A DNA stretch of 64,000 nt, from positions 164,501-228,500 of the forward strand of contig JAODUO010000581.1 of NCBI GenBank assembly GCA_025642075.2, given 5' to 3'. Each line of letters opens with the position of its first letter. The first letter of the stretch is position 1. This stretch comes from Ridgeia piscesae. Taxonomy: Eukaryota; Annelida; Polychaeta; Sabellida; Siboglinidae. Under the pieces are notes generated by a model that ran no database searches, was not told the origin of the DNA, and saw nothing but the letters and a program-made list of their open reading frames with translations. This document shows positions 13,612 to 26,700 of the stretch, in pieces. A program made the position numbers and the translations under genes.

Positions 13612-14060
13612 TATCACTTGAAGCTCAGACATTTATTACATCTTTTGAAGCAAATCAACTCAACTTATCACTTGTTCAAAGTAGAAAGGCTTCACTTGAA
13701 GCAAAGAAACTACAGTATATCCACTTAAAGCAAAGAAACTCATTATATAACTTGAAGCAGAGAAACTCTTCACTTGAAGCAGAGAAACTCATAGTATCAC
13801 TTGAAGCAGAGGAACTCATAGTATCATTTGAAGCAGAAAAACTCTTCATTTGAAGCAGAGAAACTCATCACATCACTTGAAGCAAAGAAACCTTTCACTG
13901 GAAGCAGAAAACTCTTCACTTGAAGAAGAGAAATTCATCATACAATTAAAGCAGAGAAACTCTTCACTAGAACCAGAGAACCTTTTCACAACACTTACTG
14001 TCCTTTATGCCCTCTGGCGTTCAGGGCGAAGACATCACTTGTAGCAGAGAAACTTATCAC
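13612..14060. repeat. Diverged minisatellite (TTGAAGCAGAGAAACTC family)
   Basis: About 17 copies of a unit of roughly 18-36 bp with the core CACTTGAAGCAGAGAAACTC and a short variable tail. Frames through it encode EAEKL-type repeats with interruptions and are not called genes. Confidence 0.85.
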
Positions 14061-15250
14061 ATCGTTTGATCCAAAGAAATGTGTTATCCACTGAATGAGA
14101 GAAACTGGAGCCATTTGCTACACACACTTTGGCTCCACTTATGTCATCAGTAATCAGTTGTTTTTACATCAGATTAGGGCAAAATGCGAGCACGTTCCAC
14201 GAAGGGTCCATGTGACTCGGTCAGACCAGTGCAGGAACTGAACGCAGGCAATCCTTCATGATGTTCGACTGCACAACAAATGCAGGCAATGCTTTAGAGA
14301 ACAAAACTTCACAAGGATTTATAGGAAGCTGAAAATAGAGACCTGAATTTTCGAACTATTCGAGGTAACGGGAAAGATTTTTTTAATGGATGTTTTGCAA
14401 CTCACAGTTGAAAGAATCCAATCTTCTCTGCCATTACAGAAACTGTGTGCAAAGTAAGTAATATTAGATTAACAGTTTTGTTGTATTCATCTTTGGAATC
14501 AAGAAGTCCTACTACAACATGAAATCAAACGTTTATAAATGATACCTTTAAAAGAAATTGTCACCCACATTTCTTTGCAGTCATCATGGATGGTAAGGAA
14601 TATATAAAATTACACATTTATTTAGCCTTAAACTTTATATTTATAGTATCGGCGAAACAACACACATTAAACAAATATCTTGTACATGACAGGTTACTTT
14701 GCTACTGATTGTGTACCTGTCCCGAGAACAGCCATAAAATTGGTACAGAAGAAGGGAGGCGATGACAAAGGTTTATAGCATTGATGTCCATCATAAAAAG
14801 GTGTTTGAGATGTGCAAATGTGACTCTTAGAGAACAGCGTCACGTCGGGCAGCCAGTGAAGGGTGAAAGAACAGACAAGGAACTTATGGCTCGGTGACAT
14901 CAAAGAAAGGACTGTCATCTGCCACTCTGTCTCCAGCATGCTCATGTACCTCCAGGCTTCCACTCAGGTTGGGAAGGAGAGACAGGATGCCTGGATACAG
15001 GACTCTGCCTGTTGTGTCCGTGAAACAGCACGAAACAGTGGCGACAGTTGCCTGGGCGCGATTACAGGCCCACTCCCGACCAAATCAATAGCTGTTGCTA
15101 TTATTAGTGTTCGACGGAGATAAGTAAAAACATCCCATCATTTAGACGACAGACCTTGTTGTCTGTTCGTTACCTGGCGTCTGGATAACAGATATTAAAT
15201 GTACTACTACTATGGTTTATTGAAGGATCAAGTTCATGTGATGAATGGTC
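14061..15250. other. Spacer with unassigned CpG-bearing part
   Basis: The part at 14690-15125 is open on both strands for 80-90 codons and has more CpG than its surroundings. It has no domain or splice pattern that can be named. It could be a decayed mobile-element segment or a lone exon. Confidence 0.3.
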
Positions 15251-15254
15251 AGAA

Positions 15255-15620
15255 TCATGACACCAACTGACATGACACAGACATGTCACTGACACTATGA
15301 CGTGACACACCACTGCTATAGCACTGGTACGACATTGACCCATCTCTGACAATCTGACACAATGTGACACTAACATAGCACTGACATGACACTGACACAT
15401 CTCTGACAACCTGACATGACATACCATTGACACAGCACTGACTATCTGATGACATGCCACTGACACAGAACCGACAGAGGATTGACACAGCACTGACATG
15501 GCTCTGACATGGCACCGACAATCCAACACGTCACACCACTGACACACTGGGGTACAGATGACACACTGTGACAGCAATGACACCCCATTGATAATCTGAC
15601 ATGTCAAGCTTCTGACGTGT
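15255..15620. repeat. Degenerate short tandem repeat (CTGACATGACACTGACAC family)
   Basis: Many imperfect 8- to 20-bp units built from TGACAC, CACTGACA and TCTGACA. Minus-strand frames of 88 and 145 codons across it are cysteine- and valine-rich translations of the repeat. Confidence 0.7.
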
Positions 15621-15769
15621 CACGCCACTGACTTTACTGCCACTGCTCGGGGTTCTTTGTAGAAAACAATCACGCTACCTACTTCAATTTACTGTGGTTG
15701 GGAGCACTTCAAAGGGATATTTCAATACAATGAGACGGGAACAAATTGTGTGAGGTAAACACGTGTACA

Positions 15770-15915
15770 CTTTCTAAACCCAGATCTCTATTTAAGGGCT
15801 TAAAATACAGCCCATTATCAGAGGGGTAATTATCCAGTGAGCCTAGATTGAACCCATGTCCTCAGCAGGCAACCCCCCAACATAACAGGCCTGTAGTTAG
15901 TTAATCAGGTGAAGA
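15770..15915 (-). mobile_element. Possible tRNA-related SINE fragment
   Basis: On the minus strand the string ATGGGTTCAATCTAGGC resembles a polymerase III B box. It is preceded by TTATGTTGGGGGGTTGCC, which could be a decayed tRNA head. The body does not match the family at 1-190 and 27.2 kb, so this is a weak call. Confidence 0.3.
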
Positions 15916-16154
15916 CTGTTCATGGGGCATTGAGCAGGAGATGTCTCCACTTACTCCCCTTTCATCTTGTTCTCTGCCATCTCAAGTTAACAGGAGCCGA
16001 CGTATAGTACTCTGTGAATGAAGCTGGTTAGGACAACCCTTGTTTTCTTTGACCAGTCTTGTTCGACCCGCCCTTGGCCAACACAACAGTAATGTACATT
16101 GTACAGTAAATCTGATGCTGCGCTTTCAATTAGGTCCCTGATTAGAAATGCAGC

Positions 16155-16345
16155 TGTATATGGTTTCTGTCTTAAATAATGGTTTCTATCTTAACTAATG
16201 GATTCTGTCCTAAATAAATAACGGTTTCTGTCTTAAATAATGGTTTCTATCTTAACTAATGGATGCTGTCCTAAATAGCGGTTTCTGTCTTAAATAATGG
16301 TTTCTGTCTTACATGAAAATAATGGTTTCCATCTTACGTGTTATT
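16155..16345. repeat. 20-bp minisatellite
   Basis: About 9 imperfect copies of TAAATAATGGTTTCTGTCTT, with CTATCTTAACT and CTGTCC variants. Confidence 0.85.
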
Positions 16346-16516
16346 CTCTTGGCAGGGTGCGTACACATCTGTGAATGTTATATAGTTAATGTGTGTTTGT
16401 GAAAATGTGTTTGAATATATGCACATCCGTTTGTAGAGGTTCTTATAAATATGCTTGTAAATGTGTTCCAGTGACACGTGTTTGTATGAAAAAGTGTGTT
16501 TGTGATTGTGTTAATG

Positions 16517-16540
16517 TGTGTGCGTGCGTGCGTGCGTGGG

Positions 16541-16595
<55 letters not shown>

Positions 16596-16597
16596 TG
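16517..16597. repeat. (GTGC)n microsatellite
   Basis: About 19 GTGC units with one GTGGGGC interruption. The alternating purine-pyrimidine sequence is rich in CpG. Confidence 0.95.
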
Positions 16598-16599
16598 AG

Positions 16600-17214
16600 T
16601 GTGCTGACAGAGTTAACTCTAGACGACATTACGAGCTGACTGCTCAAAACAGAATTGACTCCGCGTTCTACTCAGAATTGATTCTAGCCTCTAAATAGAA
16701 TTGAATCTTCAACAAAGAGACTCCGGATAACCGCAGCAAACAGGCGTAACATTTAATAGAGCGGCACAATAATAGGGACTACTGCCATCTGTTGGTGCGT
16801 CACTGAAGATTAACACATGTTGTCCAAGTCTATCTGGGGTACCACATAGAGGCAGCCCTCCCCCATGTAGTGGGCCCTGGATGTGGCCTTCAGCCCTGTG
16901 AAGGCCCTACTTGGGCCAGCTGTAGCCTGACAGAGACACCACTACCCACATGTACACCAGGTGGCAGAGTCGGCTCAGGGCGACCAGCACAGGTGGAGCC
17001 ACTCACCCCTCGTTAACACCCTCCGCACAGCTAGGATTATACCTCACATTCTCTCGCCTTCATTCCCCTGACCCAGATTCACACGTGAATGGCCCACATA
17101 GATCTACACCTGCCCCCTCTCATTTACAACCGCACCCCTCAGTTACACTAGTGCACCCCTACGTTTACACAATTCATTTGCCAATTTTCATCGATATACT
17201 ACATTTTTAACCTT
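16600..17214. other. Unique spacer, no gene recognised
   Basis: An 86-codon plus-strand frame at 16950-17210 is proline- and histidine-rich and has no recognisable domain. Confidence 0.4.
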
Positions 17215-17655
17215 TGCCACAGGTGGTTTATGTCATCCACATTTACATCTTGGCCCCACATTTACAAATGAGGCCCGTATTTACAAGTGTGGCCCACATT
17301 TACAAATATGTTGTCCACATTTATGACCCACATTTATAGATTAGAGCCATATTTACATAGATATGTGACCCATATTTATATGTGTTACCCACATTAATAA
17401 ATGTGGCCCATCTTTACACCTGTCGCCCATCTTTATACCTGTCGCCCATCTTTACCCCTGTCGCCTATCTTTATACCTATCGCCCATCTTTACACCTGTC
17501 GCCCATCTTTATACCTGTCACCCATCTTTACACCTGTCGCCCATCTTTATACCTGTCGCCCATCTTTATACCTGTCACCCATCTTTACACCTGTCGCCCA
17601 TCTTTATACCTGTCGCCCATCTTTACACCTGTCGCCCATCTTTACATCTGTGCCA
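17215..17655. repeat. 19- to 20-bp minisatellite with a decayed left edge
   Basis: From about 17403 there are some 13 near-identical 19-bp copies of CCCATCTTTACACCTGTCG (alternating TACACC and TATACC). From 17215 to 17400 the units are diverged (GCCCACATTTACAAATGTG). This gradient is expected if the right part was homogenised recently. Confidence 0.9.
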
Positions 17656-17679
17656 CTGTAATTATTACACCACTCCTGC

Positions 17680-17870
17680 ATCGGGCTTTATGCAGGACCC
17701 AATTTATGCCAGTCAAACATGTTTTGGTGGACACATGGATGTTAACTGCCAGTTTACAAACTTTAAATGTGTCTGATGACCTGAAACAGACACAAACATA
17801 CATGTGGCATCATTTACACTCATTTTTATTACTGACAATATGGCTATAAACAATGATGGATATTTGTTGG
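17680..17870 (-). repeat. Unknown interspersed repeat, copy 1 (inverted relative to copy 2)
   Basis: The reverse complement matches 20195-20395 over about 190 bp. Shared landmarks in order are GAGTGTAAATG, TTTCAGGTCATCAGACACAT, AGTTTGTAAA, ATCCATGTGTCCACC, AAAACATGT and GATCCTGCATAAA (GGTCCTGCATAAA here). There is no coding potential. Probably a short non-autonomous mobile element of unknown class. Confidence 0.75.
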
Positions 17871-20194
17871 CACCCAAACTGAAGTCTTCACAATAACTGA
17901 ATCTGAGGTGTTGACTGCACATGATTGCCAGGACTTGAAAATTGAAAAATTGCTATGACTAATATATATAAACATGCTTTAGCAACAAATGTTTTATTTT
18001 CATGTTCCGACATATCAGACATCTTGTCAGGCATCCTGTGGTGTTCCTGTTTTAAAACGAAAACACTCATTTCATGTATATAATTTATTTAATCTAAAAC
18101 GTCAAATGGTACTATGATCAAAGTAACAACATCAATCATGTGGCTTCCCGATCAATGACCTAGCCATTTGGCTTCAGGTTGTCTTGTGTGGTTTCCCCGT
18201 TACAATAGCAGCTTGCTGACAATGACAATGAGACTGACCCTATTTTTGGACAAATTATTTACAACTCATGGTTATCTGAAATTGCGTTGGTCACAGCAAA
18301 GATAAACAATAGCATCTTCTGGTAAATAAATCATTAATTTTAATACACTCATTGTTTATTAGAAAGCTGACATGGACACCAGAAATGATGCATTTACAGA
18401 TTTGACAAAAACAAGATAACTACCCAATACACAATATAATACTTCCCCCTGATAGTGGAACAAATCTAGCCGGAAATGTTGACTCAATAAATGACTCTGT
18501 TTACAGGAAGTGTGCAACAGGAACTACAAAGTTCCCGAAACGGAATTTGTTCTCAATCACCCGAAGAAACAAATGAACTGATGTATCGTTTTTGAGCAAG
18601 CTTTTTTATGGAAATGTAATAGCGCTTTATAAATATGGTGTGCACAGTAATATCTTACTGCTGCTGGTGCCCAGTCATTGGCATAAACAAGAAACCCTGT
18701 GGCAGCTTTCAAATATTTGAATGCTTTGTTGCTGATTAACAGTGACGGAGACGAGAGAAGCACCTTTTAGTCGGGTCCACTCAGATGGATCTTTCATTAG
18801 TCACGTCTCACTAATGGAATCTTTAAAGGAATCATGGAAATGTCGGTTAATTATCCACAGTCCTAATGGACTTTGCGCTAATTCCATAAACTTTTATCCT
18901 TAAAATACACCAAAGGATGGTGGGATCAGACATTTCGATACTATTTCAGATTTATTTGTTTATTTATTTATTCAGCCTACCAAAAGTTTTGTCTGTACAA
19001 AAGATGCAATATGTGAATGAAAAATAAACCATAAATTGCACGTATTGCTAGGGAATGTTTTCGGGCACTTCATGTGATAGTTGTGCAATAGTTGCAAACT
19101 GGCAGGAAGGTACCACATTATCTTACGTCAATAAACCTGATGATGCTGGGCAATATGTCACTTGATTGGATCGTTGGATTATAAAGTAATAACCTTCAAC
19201 ATAGTGCTAGAGTGACAGAGTTCACTGTTTGGGCAACCGTCAACTCCAGTGTTTGATCTTGTTAGTAATAACCATCTTCAACACACTGTACGATCACGGG
19301 AGTGACACAGAGTTCACAGCCAAAGTTACATCTCCCCCTGCGTGTGGGATCTTCTACCCGTTCTAGTGCAATGACTTGGAATGTTCAGCAACCAGCAGCA
19401 TTTAATGTTTCCTTGGAAAAACAGAGGCACTGTGGACTAGACCTAGTTGCACAACCATCTACACTCCAGGCAGGCATCTAGTTCTCTCAATGGATGGTTC
19501 AACGTTCTAGGAACAGAGTTCCCCTCTTGTAGTAGTCATGTCTGCTATAGGCACTCATCTGTTGGAAGAGCGATTCATTTCGGCTGTATGCATAGCATTC
19601 TGGGTAAAATAGTATTCATCATTGTAGCCTGAAATCCAATTTAATTGGACAATGATAGGAGCAATTGTAATGCCTGCAGCGAAAGTGAGTTAAGTAGCAC
19701 GTGTAATTTACACAAATACTTCAAATATTATATCTATCGTCAGTCCAATCACAATGTAAACAACATGTTGATATTACACAATCTTATATTTGCGAAGAAA
19801 ATCATAAATTTGGAGGATAGATTAAAAAAATACTTATGTCATTTAAATTGTTTTAGTTGTGTTACAAGAAAGTTGCTTTGTTTGATATGCTCTGTTTACA
19901 CCAGATGACATGTTGAATGTACGCTTCACTACAATGCTATTAAGTTATACATGCGATGGTATAAATATTGGCAATTTCCAAAGTTGTGGATATTTCGCAA
20001 TAGTTAGTTGTGTTCATTCGTATCCAGGCTGCTGGAACATTGAATGTGTACTTGTCTTCTTCTTTTCCATTCAATCATTGCCTTTGACACAAAGCTTTAT
20101 GCAGAGACCCGTCCACCCGTCATTTGGATGGGTAAAAACAGTTATGGACGGGTAGAAATATGGGTGGATGGGTTAAAAAATGAAGGCGCAAAAA
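17871..20194. other. AT-rich spacer between the two inverted repeat copies
   Basis: No gene recognised. A short CTTTATGCAGAGACCC string near 20096 matches the edge of repeat copy 1 and may be a third fragment of that family. Confidence 0.4.
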
Positions 20195-20395
20195 ATGTCT
20201 TCCAAAACCATAGTTATGTCAGTTATGCCTTAGAAGTGAGTGTAAATGGTGTCATGTGTGTATAGTTAATTTCAGGTCATCAGACACATCTTACAGTTTG
20301 TAAATTGGCTTAGCAGTTAATATCCATGTGTCCACCAAAACATGTGTGACTGGCAATAATTTGATCCTGCATAAAACCCTGCTTTGACACAAGAT
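20195..20395 (+). repeat. Unknown interspersed repeat, copy 2
   Basis: Plus-oriented partner of the copy at 17680-17870. The match is imperfect, with small indels, as expected for two old insertions rather than a recent local inversion. Confidence 0.75.
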
Positions 20396-21190
20396 TTGTA
20401 ATTTTCTACCTCACCACTTTCCAAGTAGCCCACGTGATCTGAATTTCAGGCACTCTTTCAAAATGTTGCATAAAAGTCAATAATGTAGAATTGGTTTAAC
20501 AAATTGTTATTTTTAATAGATAACTATTTTTCAATGAACATTGAGTGTTTCTAGTCAGACAGCTTAATTTGTTTCCAGTTCTCAGACAGGAGAAATTCTA
20601 AACTCTGAGCGTTGTTAAGTACCCAGACTTTTTGTTCCAATACAGGAGTGTGTCATTATTGTGATTACAATAATAGCCTGGATAACAGTAATAATTACTG
20701 GGTTTAGTTAGATCTTGGTCAGTCATCGGGAATAACCAAGAACCATCTGTGTTAGCCACAGAATGCAACTAACTACTTCTAGCATTATATTGCTCCATTC
20801 CCACAATTCACCATTGTGGAACCCCACTGTTGTTTAAAACTGACCAACAACTCTAAATATTTCTGCATGAAATGTGTCATGGATGTGAACTGGTTCTGGA
20901 CATGTACATAAAACTTCCAAAAAGCTTGATGTATGTGCATGATTGTGTTATTATTTGAATGGTAACTTAAACAAAATAAACCTTAAAACAATTCACCCAG
21001 GCATGAATTGTGAGTTTCAGATGGATCAGATATTTATCTTAAGAAAATTGCCTTAATAAGGAAAATCACTTTCCTCCTAAGCCAATTACACTGTATGTTA
21101 ATACAGAGTTCTTCAGAGCCGAACATTCCCCAGAATGACATTGACAGAAGCCTGGTCAATTAATTCTACACCTGCTCATTTAAGTCAATG
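20396..21190. other. AT-rich spacer, nothing recognised
   Basis: No open frame of note and no repeat recognised. Confidence 0.4.
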
Positions 21191-21194
21191 TTTC

Positions 21195-22360
21195 TAGTCA
21201 CACTAACTGGTCCATGTAATTAACTTTTATAGATCTACTAACTGCTCTACACTCTTGGTAATTAATCATTTAGTTGTACAAATTGCTCCACACCTCGTAA
21301 TTAACCATTTACAGTTGTGCTAATTGTTCCACACTTTTTTGTAAATCACTGTGTACTGTTGTGCAAATCGTCCCACACCTTGTAATTAACCATTTGTAGT
21401 TGTATTAACTGTGACACAATTCCCTGTAATTAACTGTTTATATTTCTTGTAATTAACTGTTTATATCTATACTAACTGTAACACAATTCCTTGTATTTAA
21501 CTGTTTATAGTTGTACTAACTGTAACACAATTCCTTGTAATTATGTACTAATTGTTCCACATCTTGTAATGAACCATTTACAGTTATACTAACATCTCCA
21601 CATCGTGCACATTTCCATGCATTTAAAGTTGTGCTAACACTCATCCTTGGGATTATATAATATAACCATTTACCGTTGTACTAGATAACTGTGAAACAAT
21701 TCCAGCTATAGTTGTACTAACTGCATGACACAGTTCCTTGTAATTAAGTAACCATTTGTAGTTGTACTAACTGCATGACACAATTCCTTGTAATTAACCA
21801 TTTATAGTTGTACTAACTGCATGACACAATTCCTTGTAATTAACTGTTTATAGTTGTACTAACTGCATGACAGAATTCCTTGTAATTAACTGTTTATAGT
21901 TGTACTAACTGCATGACACAATTCCTTGTAATTAACTGTTTATAGTTGTACTAACTGCATGACACAATTCCTTGTAATTAACTGTTTATAGTTGTACTAA
22001 CTGCATGACACAGTTCCTTGTAATTAACCGTTTATAGTTGTACTAACTGCATGACACAATTCCTTGTAATTAACCGTTTATAGTTGTACTAACTGCATGA
22101 CACAATTCCTTGTAATTAACTGTTTATAGTTGTACTAACTGCATGACACAATTCCTTGTAATTAACCATTTATAGTTGTACTAACTGCATGACACAATTC
22201 CTTGTAATTAACTGTTTATAGTTGTACTAACTGCATGACACAATTCCTTGTAATTAACCATTTATAATTGTACTAACTGCATGACACAATTCCTTGTAAT
22301 TAACTGTTTATAGTTGTACTAACAGCTCCACATGTCCTTGTAATTAACTGTTTATACAAC
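21195..22360. repeat. 46-bp minisatellite with diverged left arm
   Basis: From about 21715 to 22350 there are roughly 14 near-identical 46-bp copies with the blocks CCTTGTAATTAACTGTTTAT, AGTTGTACTAACTGCATGAC and ACAATT. From 21195 to 21715 the units are shorter and diverged. The pattern matches an array homogenised on its right side. Confidence 0.92.
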
Positions 22361-24384
22361 ACACGGGTCATGTTGCTACTAGACAATATAGCCCCAGTAC
22401 AAAGGCACTATCTTAATGACACATGCCCTGCTCCCAGCAAACCCTCAGATAATGGCAGCCCAGCCTCCCACAATGGAATGTACACTTCCCTAAAATAGCC
22501 AGCATCGATTTGTTAACAAAAACATTGGGGTAGTGCGAAACGAGATAGGGACAAACCGCAATGATTACTGGTGGACGTAATCAGCTGTATGTACTATTAT
22601 GATGTTGTGTTTCACGTTTTGCTACAATGACCCAGTGTCAAACTGTACAACAGACATCAGATTGCCACGTGAGATTCCAAAATAATTGATGCAGGGGTTG
22701 TGAGTGGGTTGTGGGGGTGCAGGTTTTACGTAGGCTTACTTTCACCATGCATTCATAAAGTAACTGCATTGGCTTGAAGTGGAAAGTCTATTACTTGACA
22801 AAGTCTGTAAAAAGGAGTAGCTCGACATATATGCTCAAACACAAATGATCTACACAGTGTTACTTGAATATCTCTTATGTGGTGAGAGTTCTTTACATCA
22901 GGCTTAACAAATGCCTCTTGTGCAGCAAGGCAGAATAAAACATTTGCAATTGGTAATCGGGGCATGTGAGCATTGTGTTGTGAAGTGGTGTCTAAATATA
23001 GCCTGGAAGTGATCTCCAAATACGGTCTAAACATGATCTACAAATATGAAAAAATTATAGTCTGGAAATTATCTCTAATGCAAAACGCAGACATCATGTT
23101 TTATGGAATTGTGCGAGTCAGAGACTCCGTGTTACATTCATGGGCTCCTTATATGTCCCTCCGTAAGAGTCTGTGTGACCAACTAGTTTTAAAAGGTAAT
23201 TTTAGTTTTAAAGTGTTTATATTAACTTTCAACCAACATGCATATATATATTACCATCTTGCATCTGACACAGGTACCTATTAATTTTTTTAACTTGTAA
23301 GCTTGGCACATTATGGTGCTTTCAAATCCTGTTTGAGTGCCGCCATCTTGTATTATGGATCACATGGTTCACTTGTGACACCTAATTTTTATGCAATTCC
23401 AAAACTCCCACCAAGTTCCCTTAAAAAACATGGTTGGAACTAACCAACATAAATTTGTTACTTTCTATCTATTAATTGATCTAGAATTAAATAAAAAAAT
23501 TGTTATGCAAATGCAATTTTTCTGCTTTTATTAGGGTCATTAACATTAATAATACACATAAAGCCCCCATATAGGTGTAAAATCATATGCATATTACAAA
23601 TTACATAGACAAGTGTTGTGTGGTGTAGATTTGACAGGAATATTTCGATTAATTAACTTTATACAGTATATGTTTGATTTATACATGTTAAAGATGTATC
23701 TTGTTAAAAATGGGTCAGCATGCCAGGGGGTGGTGTGGGTTCTAATTTGGGAGGTTTGGTGGTTTTTGTGTGACACATCAAAATGTTGCAATATTTAGTG
23801 TGTAGGCTGGTTGCCAACACATACACACTTCACGCTTGATGTCTTGCGGCTGAGCAGGTACAGTTAATATTTGTTTTACATAACTTTTGTTCAGTGCTTC
23901 TAAGGTTTGGGGACCATCTCAAAAGATTGGTTTTATCCTTTAAAATTATTTATTTATCTCCTTGATGTTTTACACTGAACACAAACAAATGTTTCCCCTG
24001 GGAAAACAAGGGTACGGTGGTATAATCATAAAATTCTAACTCTTCTATAACACCTATATCCTTATAATATTCTAACTCACAGGTGCAACAAGCAAAATTA
24101 TTTGGCGTAATCATAAACGGGGGCAGGTAAAAGTTGTTACCGAAGCATGGAATCACAAAAATATTTATGGTGGAATAGTTAGCAATTTTAAACAAATATG
24201 TTTTCAGTATTCTATGAAAGGTGGCTATAGTTTAAGAAGATATAACTGTAATAGGGATTGATTCCAAATTGTTGGCACAGCTACAGAGAAAACACGTTTG
24301 CCAATATCCAGCCTAGTTTTAGGAACAAACAATAAGGAGAAACCAAGCACATTCAGCTTGAAGTACACCATTATGAGCCCCAAT
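22361..24384. other. AT-rich spacer, no gene recognised
   Basis: Frames of 93 codons (minus, 22753-23034) and 103 codons (plus, 22973-23284) are present. Neither has a recognisable domain, and the base composition matches the surrounding non-coding DNA. Confidence 0.4.
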
Positions 24385-24390
24385 TCCTGA

Positions 24391-25406
24391 GTGATGGTCA
24401 CTGCCCATTACCCCATCTTGGGTACCACTGCCCCCTAGATGCCCTAAAGGGATGTCAGTATAGTCCCCCATGCCCACTGATGGTCACTGCCCCCTAGATG
24501 CCCTAGAGAAATGTCAGTATAGTCCCCCATGCCCACTGATGGTCACTGCCCCCTAGATGCCCTAGAGGGATGTCAGTATAGTGCCCCATGCCCACTGATG
24601 GTCACTGCCCCCTAGATCCCCTTGTCAGTATAGTCCCCCATGCCCACTGATGGTCACTGCCCCCTAGATGCCCTAGAGGGATGTCAGTATAGTGCCCCAT
24701 GCCCACTGCCCCCTAGATGCCCTAGAGAAATGTCAGTATAGTCCCCCATGCCCACTGATGGTCACTACCCCATAGATGTCCTAGAGGGATGTCAGTATAG
24801 TCCCCCATACCCACTGATGGCCACTGCCCCCTAGATGCCATAAAGGGATGCCAGTATAGTCCCCCATGCCCACTTATGGTCACTGCCCCCTAGATGCCCT
24901 AGATAAATGTCAGTATAGTCCCCCATGCCCACTTATGGTCACTGCCCCCTAGATGCCCTAGAGGGGTGTCAGTATAGTCCCCCATACCCACTGATGGTCA
25001 CTGCCCCCTAGATGCCATAAAGGGATGTCAGTATAGTCCCCCATGCCCACTGATGGTCACTGCTCCCTAGATGCCCTAGAGGGGTGTCAGTATAGTCCTC
25101 CATGCCCACTGATGGCCACTGCCCCTAGATGCCCTAGAGGGGTGTCAGTATAGTCCTCCATGCCCACTGATGGTCACTGCCCCCTAGATGCCCTAGAGGG
25201 ATGTCAGTATAGTCCCCCATACCCACTGATGGTCACTGCCCCCTAGATGCCATAAAGGGATGTCAGTATAGTCCCCCATGCCCACTGATGGTCACTGCCC
25301 TCTAGATGCCCTAGAGGGGTGTCAGTATAGTCCTCCATGCCCACTGATGGTCACTTGCCCCCTAGATGCCCTAGAGGGGTGTCAGTATAACCCCCATGCC
25401 CACTGC
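24391..25406. repeat. 59-bp minisatellite
   Basis: About 17 copies of a 59-bp unit with the blocks ACTGATGGTCACTGCCCCCT, AGATGCCCTAGAGGGATGTC and AGTATAGTCCCCCATGCCC. Some copies have short deletions. GC-rich relative to its flanks. Confidence 0.93.
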
Positions 25407-25412
25407 ACATAC

Positions 25413-26039
25413 CATGAGTAGGAATTTCAAGCGTTTTCGTCTGTGCCAAGGGTTTGAGGGGCTATAGTGACTGGGGAGTGTCTCCATGTGAGTGTAAGCG
25501 CGAGAAACCTGTTAGAGTTTTCCACGGACCCTGCTGGGGCCTTTCAATGCACCTGCTCACGAGTCATTTTCCTCTGAACTTTAGGTTATATCTGTTTGGT
25601 TGCAGCCAGATTGCGACCAGAGAGAACACGGCCGTTAGGTAATTAACCACAACTCTATGAGTGTTTTGCAGGTTACACCTATCCCAGCTGTGCGTACTTG
25701 CGGTGAGGCGACCCTAGGCCAATCGTTGGATCCCCTTCATGCCAAATCAACGAGAACCTGGCCACAATCGCCGAAAAAGGGCAGGCTATGTTGTACTACG
25801 ACTTCAAACTACATGTACACGTTATTTAAACTTTCTGAAGTTCTCGACCTGTCTTACAGCCCTGTAGTGAAATGATCAGAGTAACCCATGAACACAAATG
25901 GCTACCGTTACTGATCGTACCAAGTTTTTTCTGTGCTTTATGCAGCTGCCTCAAAATTATGATCATCTGTAACTTTACAAGCTAAGACCAATTAACTATA
26001 TTTAATTTGTGTAGTCACAATACAGATATACACAGTGCA
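25413..26039. other. CpG-bearing spacer, possible lone exon not excluded
   Basis: The part at 25430-25870 has more CpG than its flanks. On the plus strand a TTTGGTTGCAG acceptor-like string and a TTAG|GTAATT donor-like string bracket about 33 bases (25606-25638). No protein family can be named for any frame. Confidence 0.3.
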
Positions 26040-26458
26040 GCTGAATGCTGTATACTCAATAATACAGCCACCTCCCAATTAAGGTCATGTTATTTTACAG
26101 TAAGACACATGTAATAAGGCCACCTTTCAATTAAAGTCACCCTGCTTCATAGTAAAATCCCATTAATACAGCCACCTCACAATTAAGGTCACCCTGCTTT
26201 ACAGTAAAACCCCAGTAATACAGCCATCTCATACTTAAAGTCACCTTCCTTTATAGTAAACCCCAGTAATACAGCCACCTTGCAGATAAGGTCACACTGC
26301 TTCACAGTAAAACCCCAGTAATACAGCTACCTCACAATTAAGGTCACCTCCCTTTGCAGAAACCCCAGTAATACAGCCATTTTGCAATTAAGGTCACCAT
26401 GCCTTACAGTAAAACCTTGTTAATACAGTCACCTCACAATTAGGTCACCCTGCTTTAT
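26040..26458 (+). repeat. 52-bp minisatellite
   Basis: About 8 copies of a 52-bp unit with CCCCAGTAATACAGCCACCT, CACAATTAAGGTCACC and CTGCTTTACAGTAAAA. The array on the far side of the CA/CG tract (26538-26700) holds related units in the opposite orientation. Confidence 0.88.
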
Positions 26459-26483
26459 ACACACACACGCGCGCGCGCGTGCA

Positions 26484-26537
<54 letters not shown>
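26459..26537. repeat. (CA)n/(CG)n/(GCAC)n alternating tract
   Basis: Pure alternating purine-pyrimidine sequence: short CA, then CG, then GCAC units, then CA again. This is the type of sequence able to form Z-DNA. It lies exactly between two oppositely oriented minisatellites. Confidence 0.95.
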
Positions 26538-26539
<2 letters not shown>

Positions 26540-26700
26540 GGTGGTGACAATGGTGCCTTAATAGAGAGGTTCCAATGATCTTAATAGAGTTTCAAAGGAT
26601 GGTATAGCTAGATATGTTCCAAGGTAGACCTTAATAGTGAGATTCCAGTGATTACCTTAATAGAGAGACCTGTTCCAAGGATGACCTTTATGGAGGTTTC
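26538..26700 (-). repeat. Diverged minisatellite, inverted relative to the 52-bp array
   Basis: Units of about 30-35 bp contain GTGCCTTAATAGAGAGGTTC. Their reverse complement (ACCTCTCTATTAAGG) matches ACCTCACAATTAAGG of the array at 26040-26458. Confidence 0.65.
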
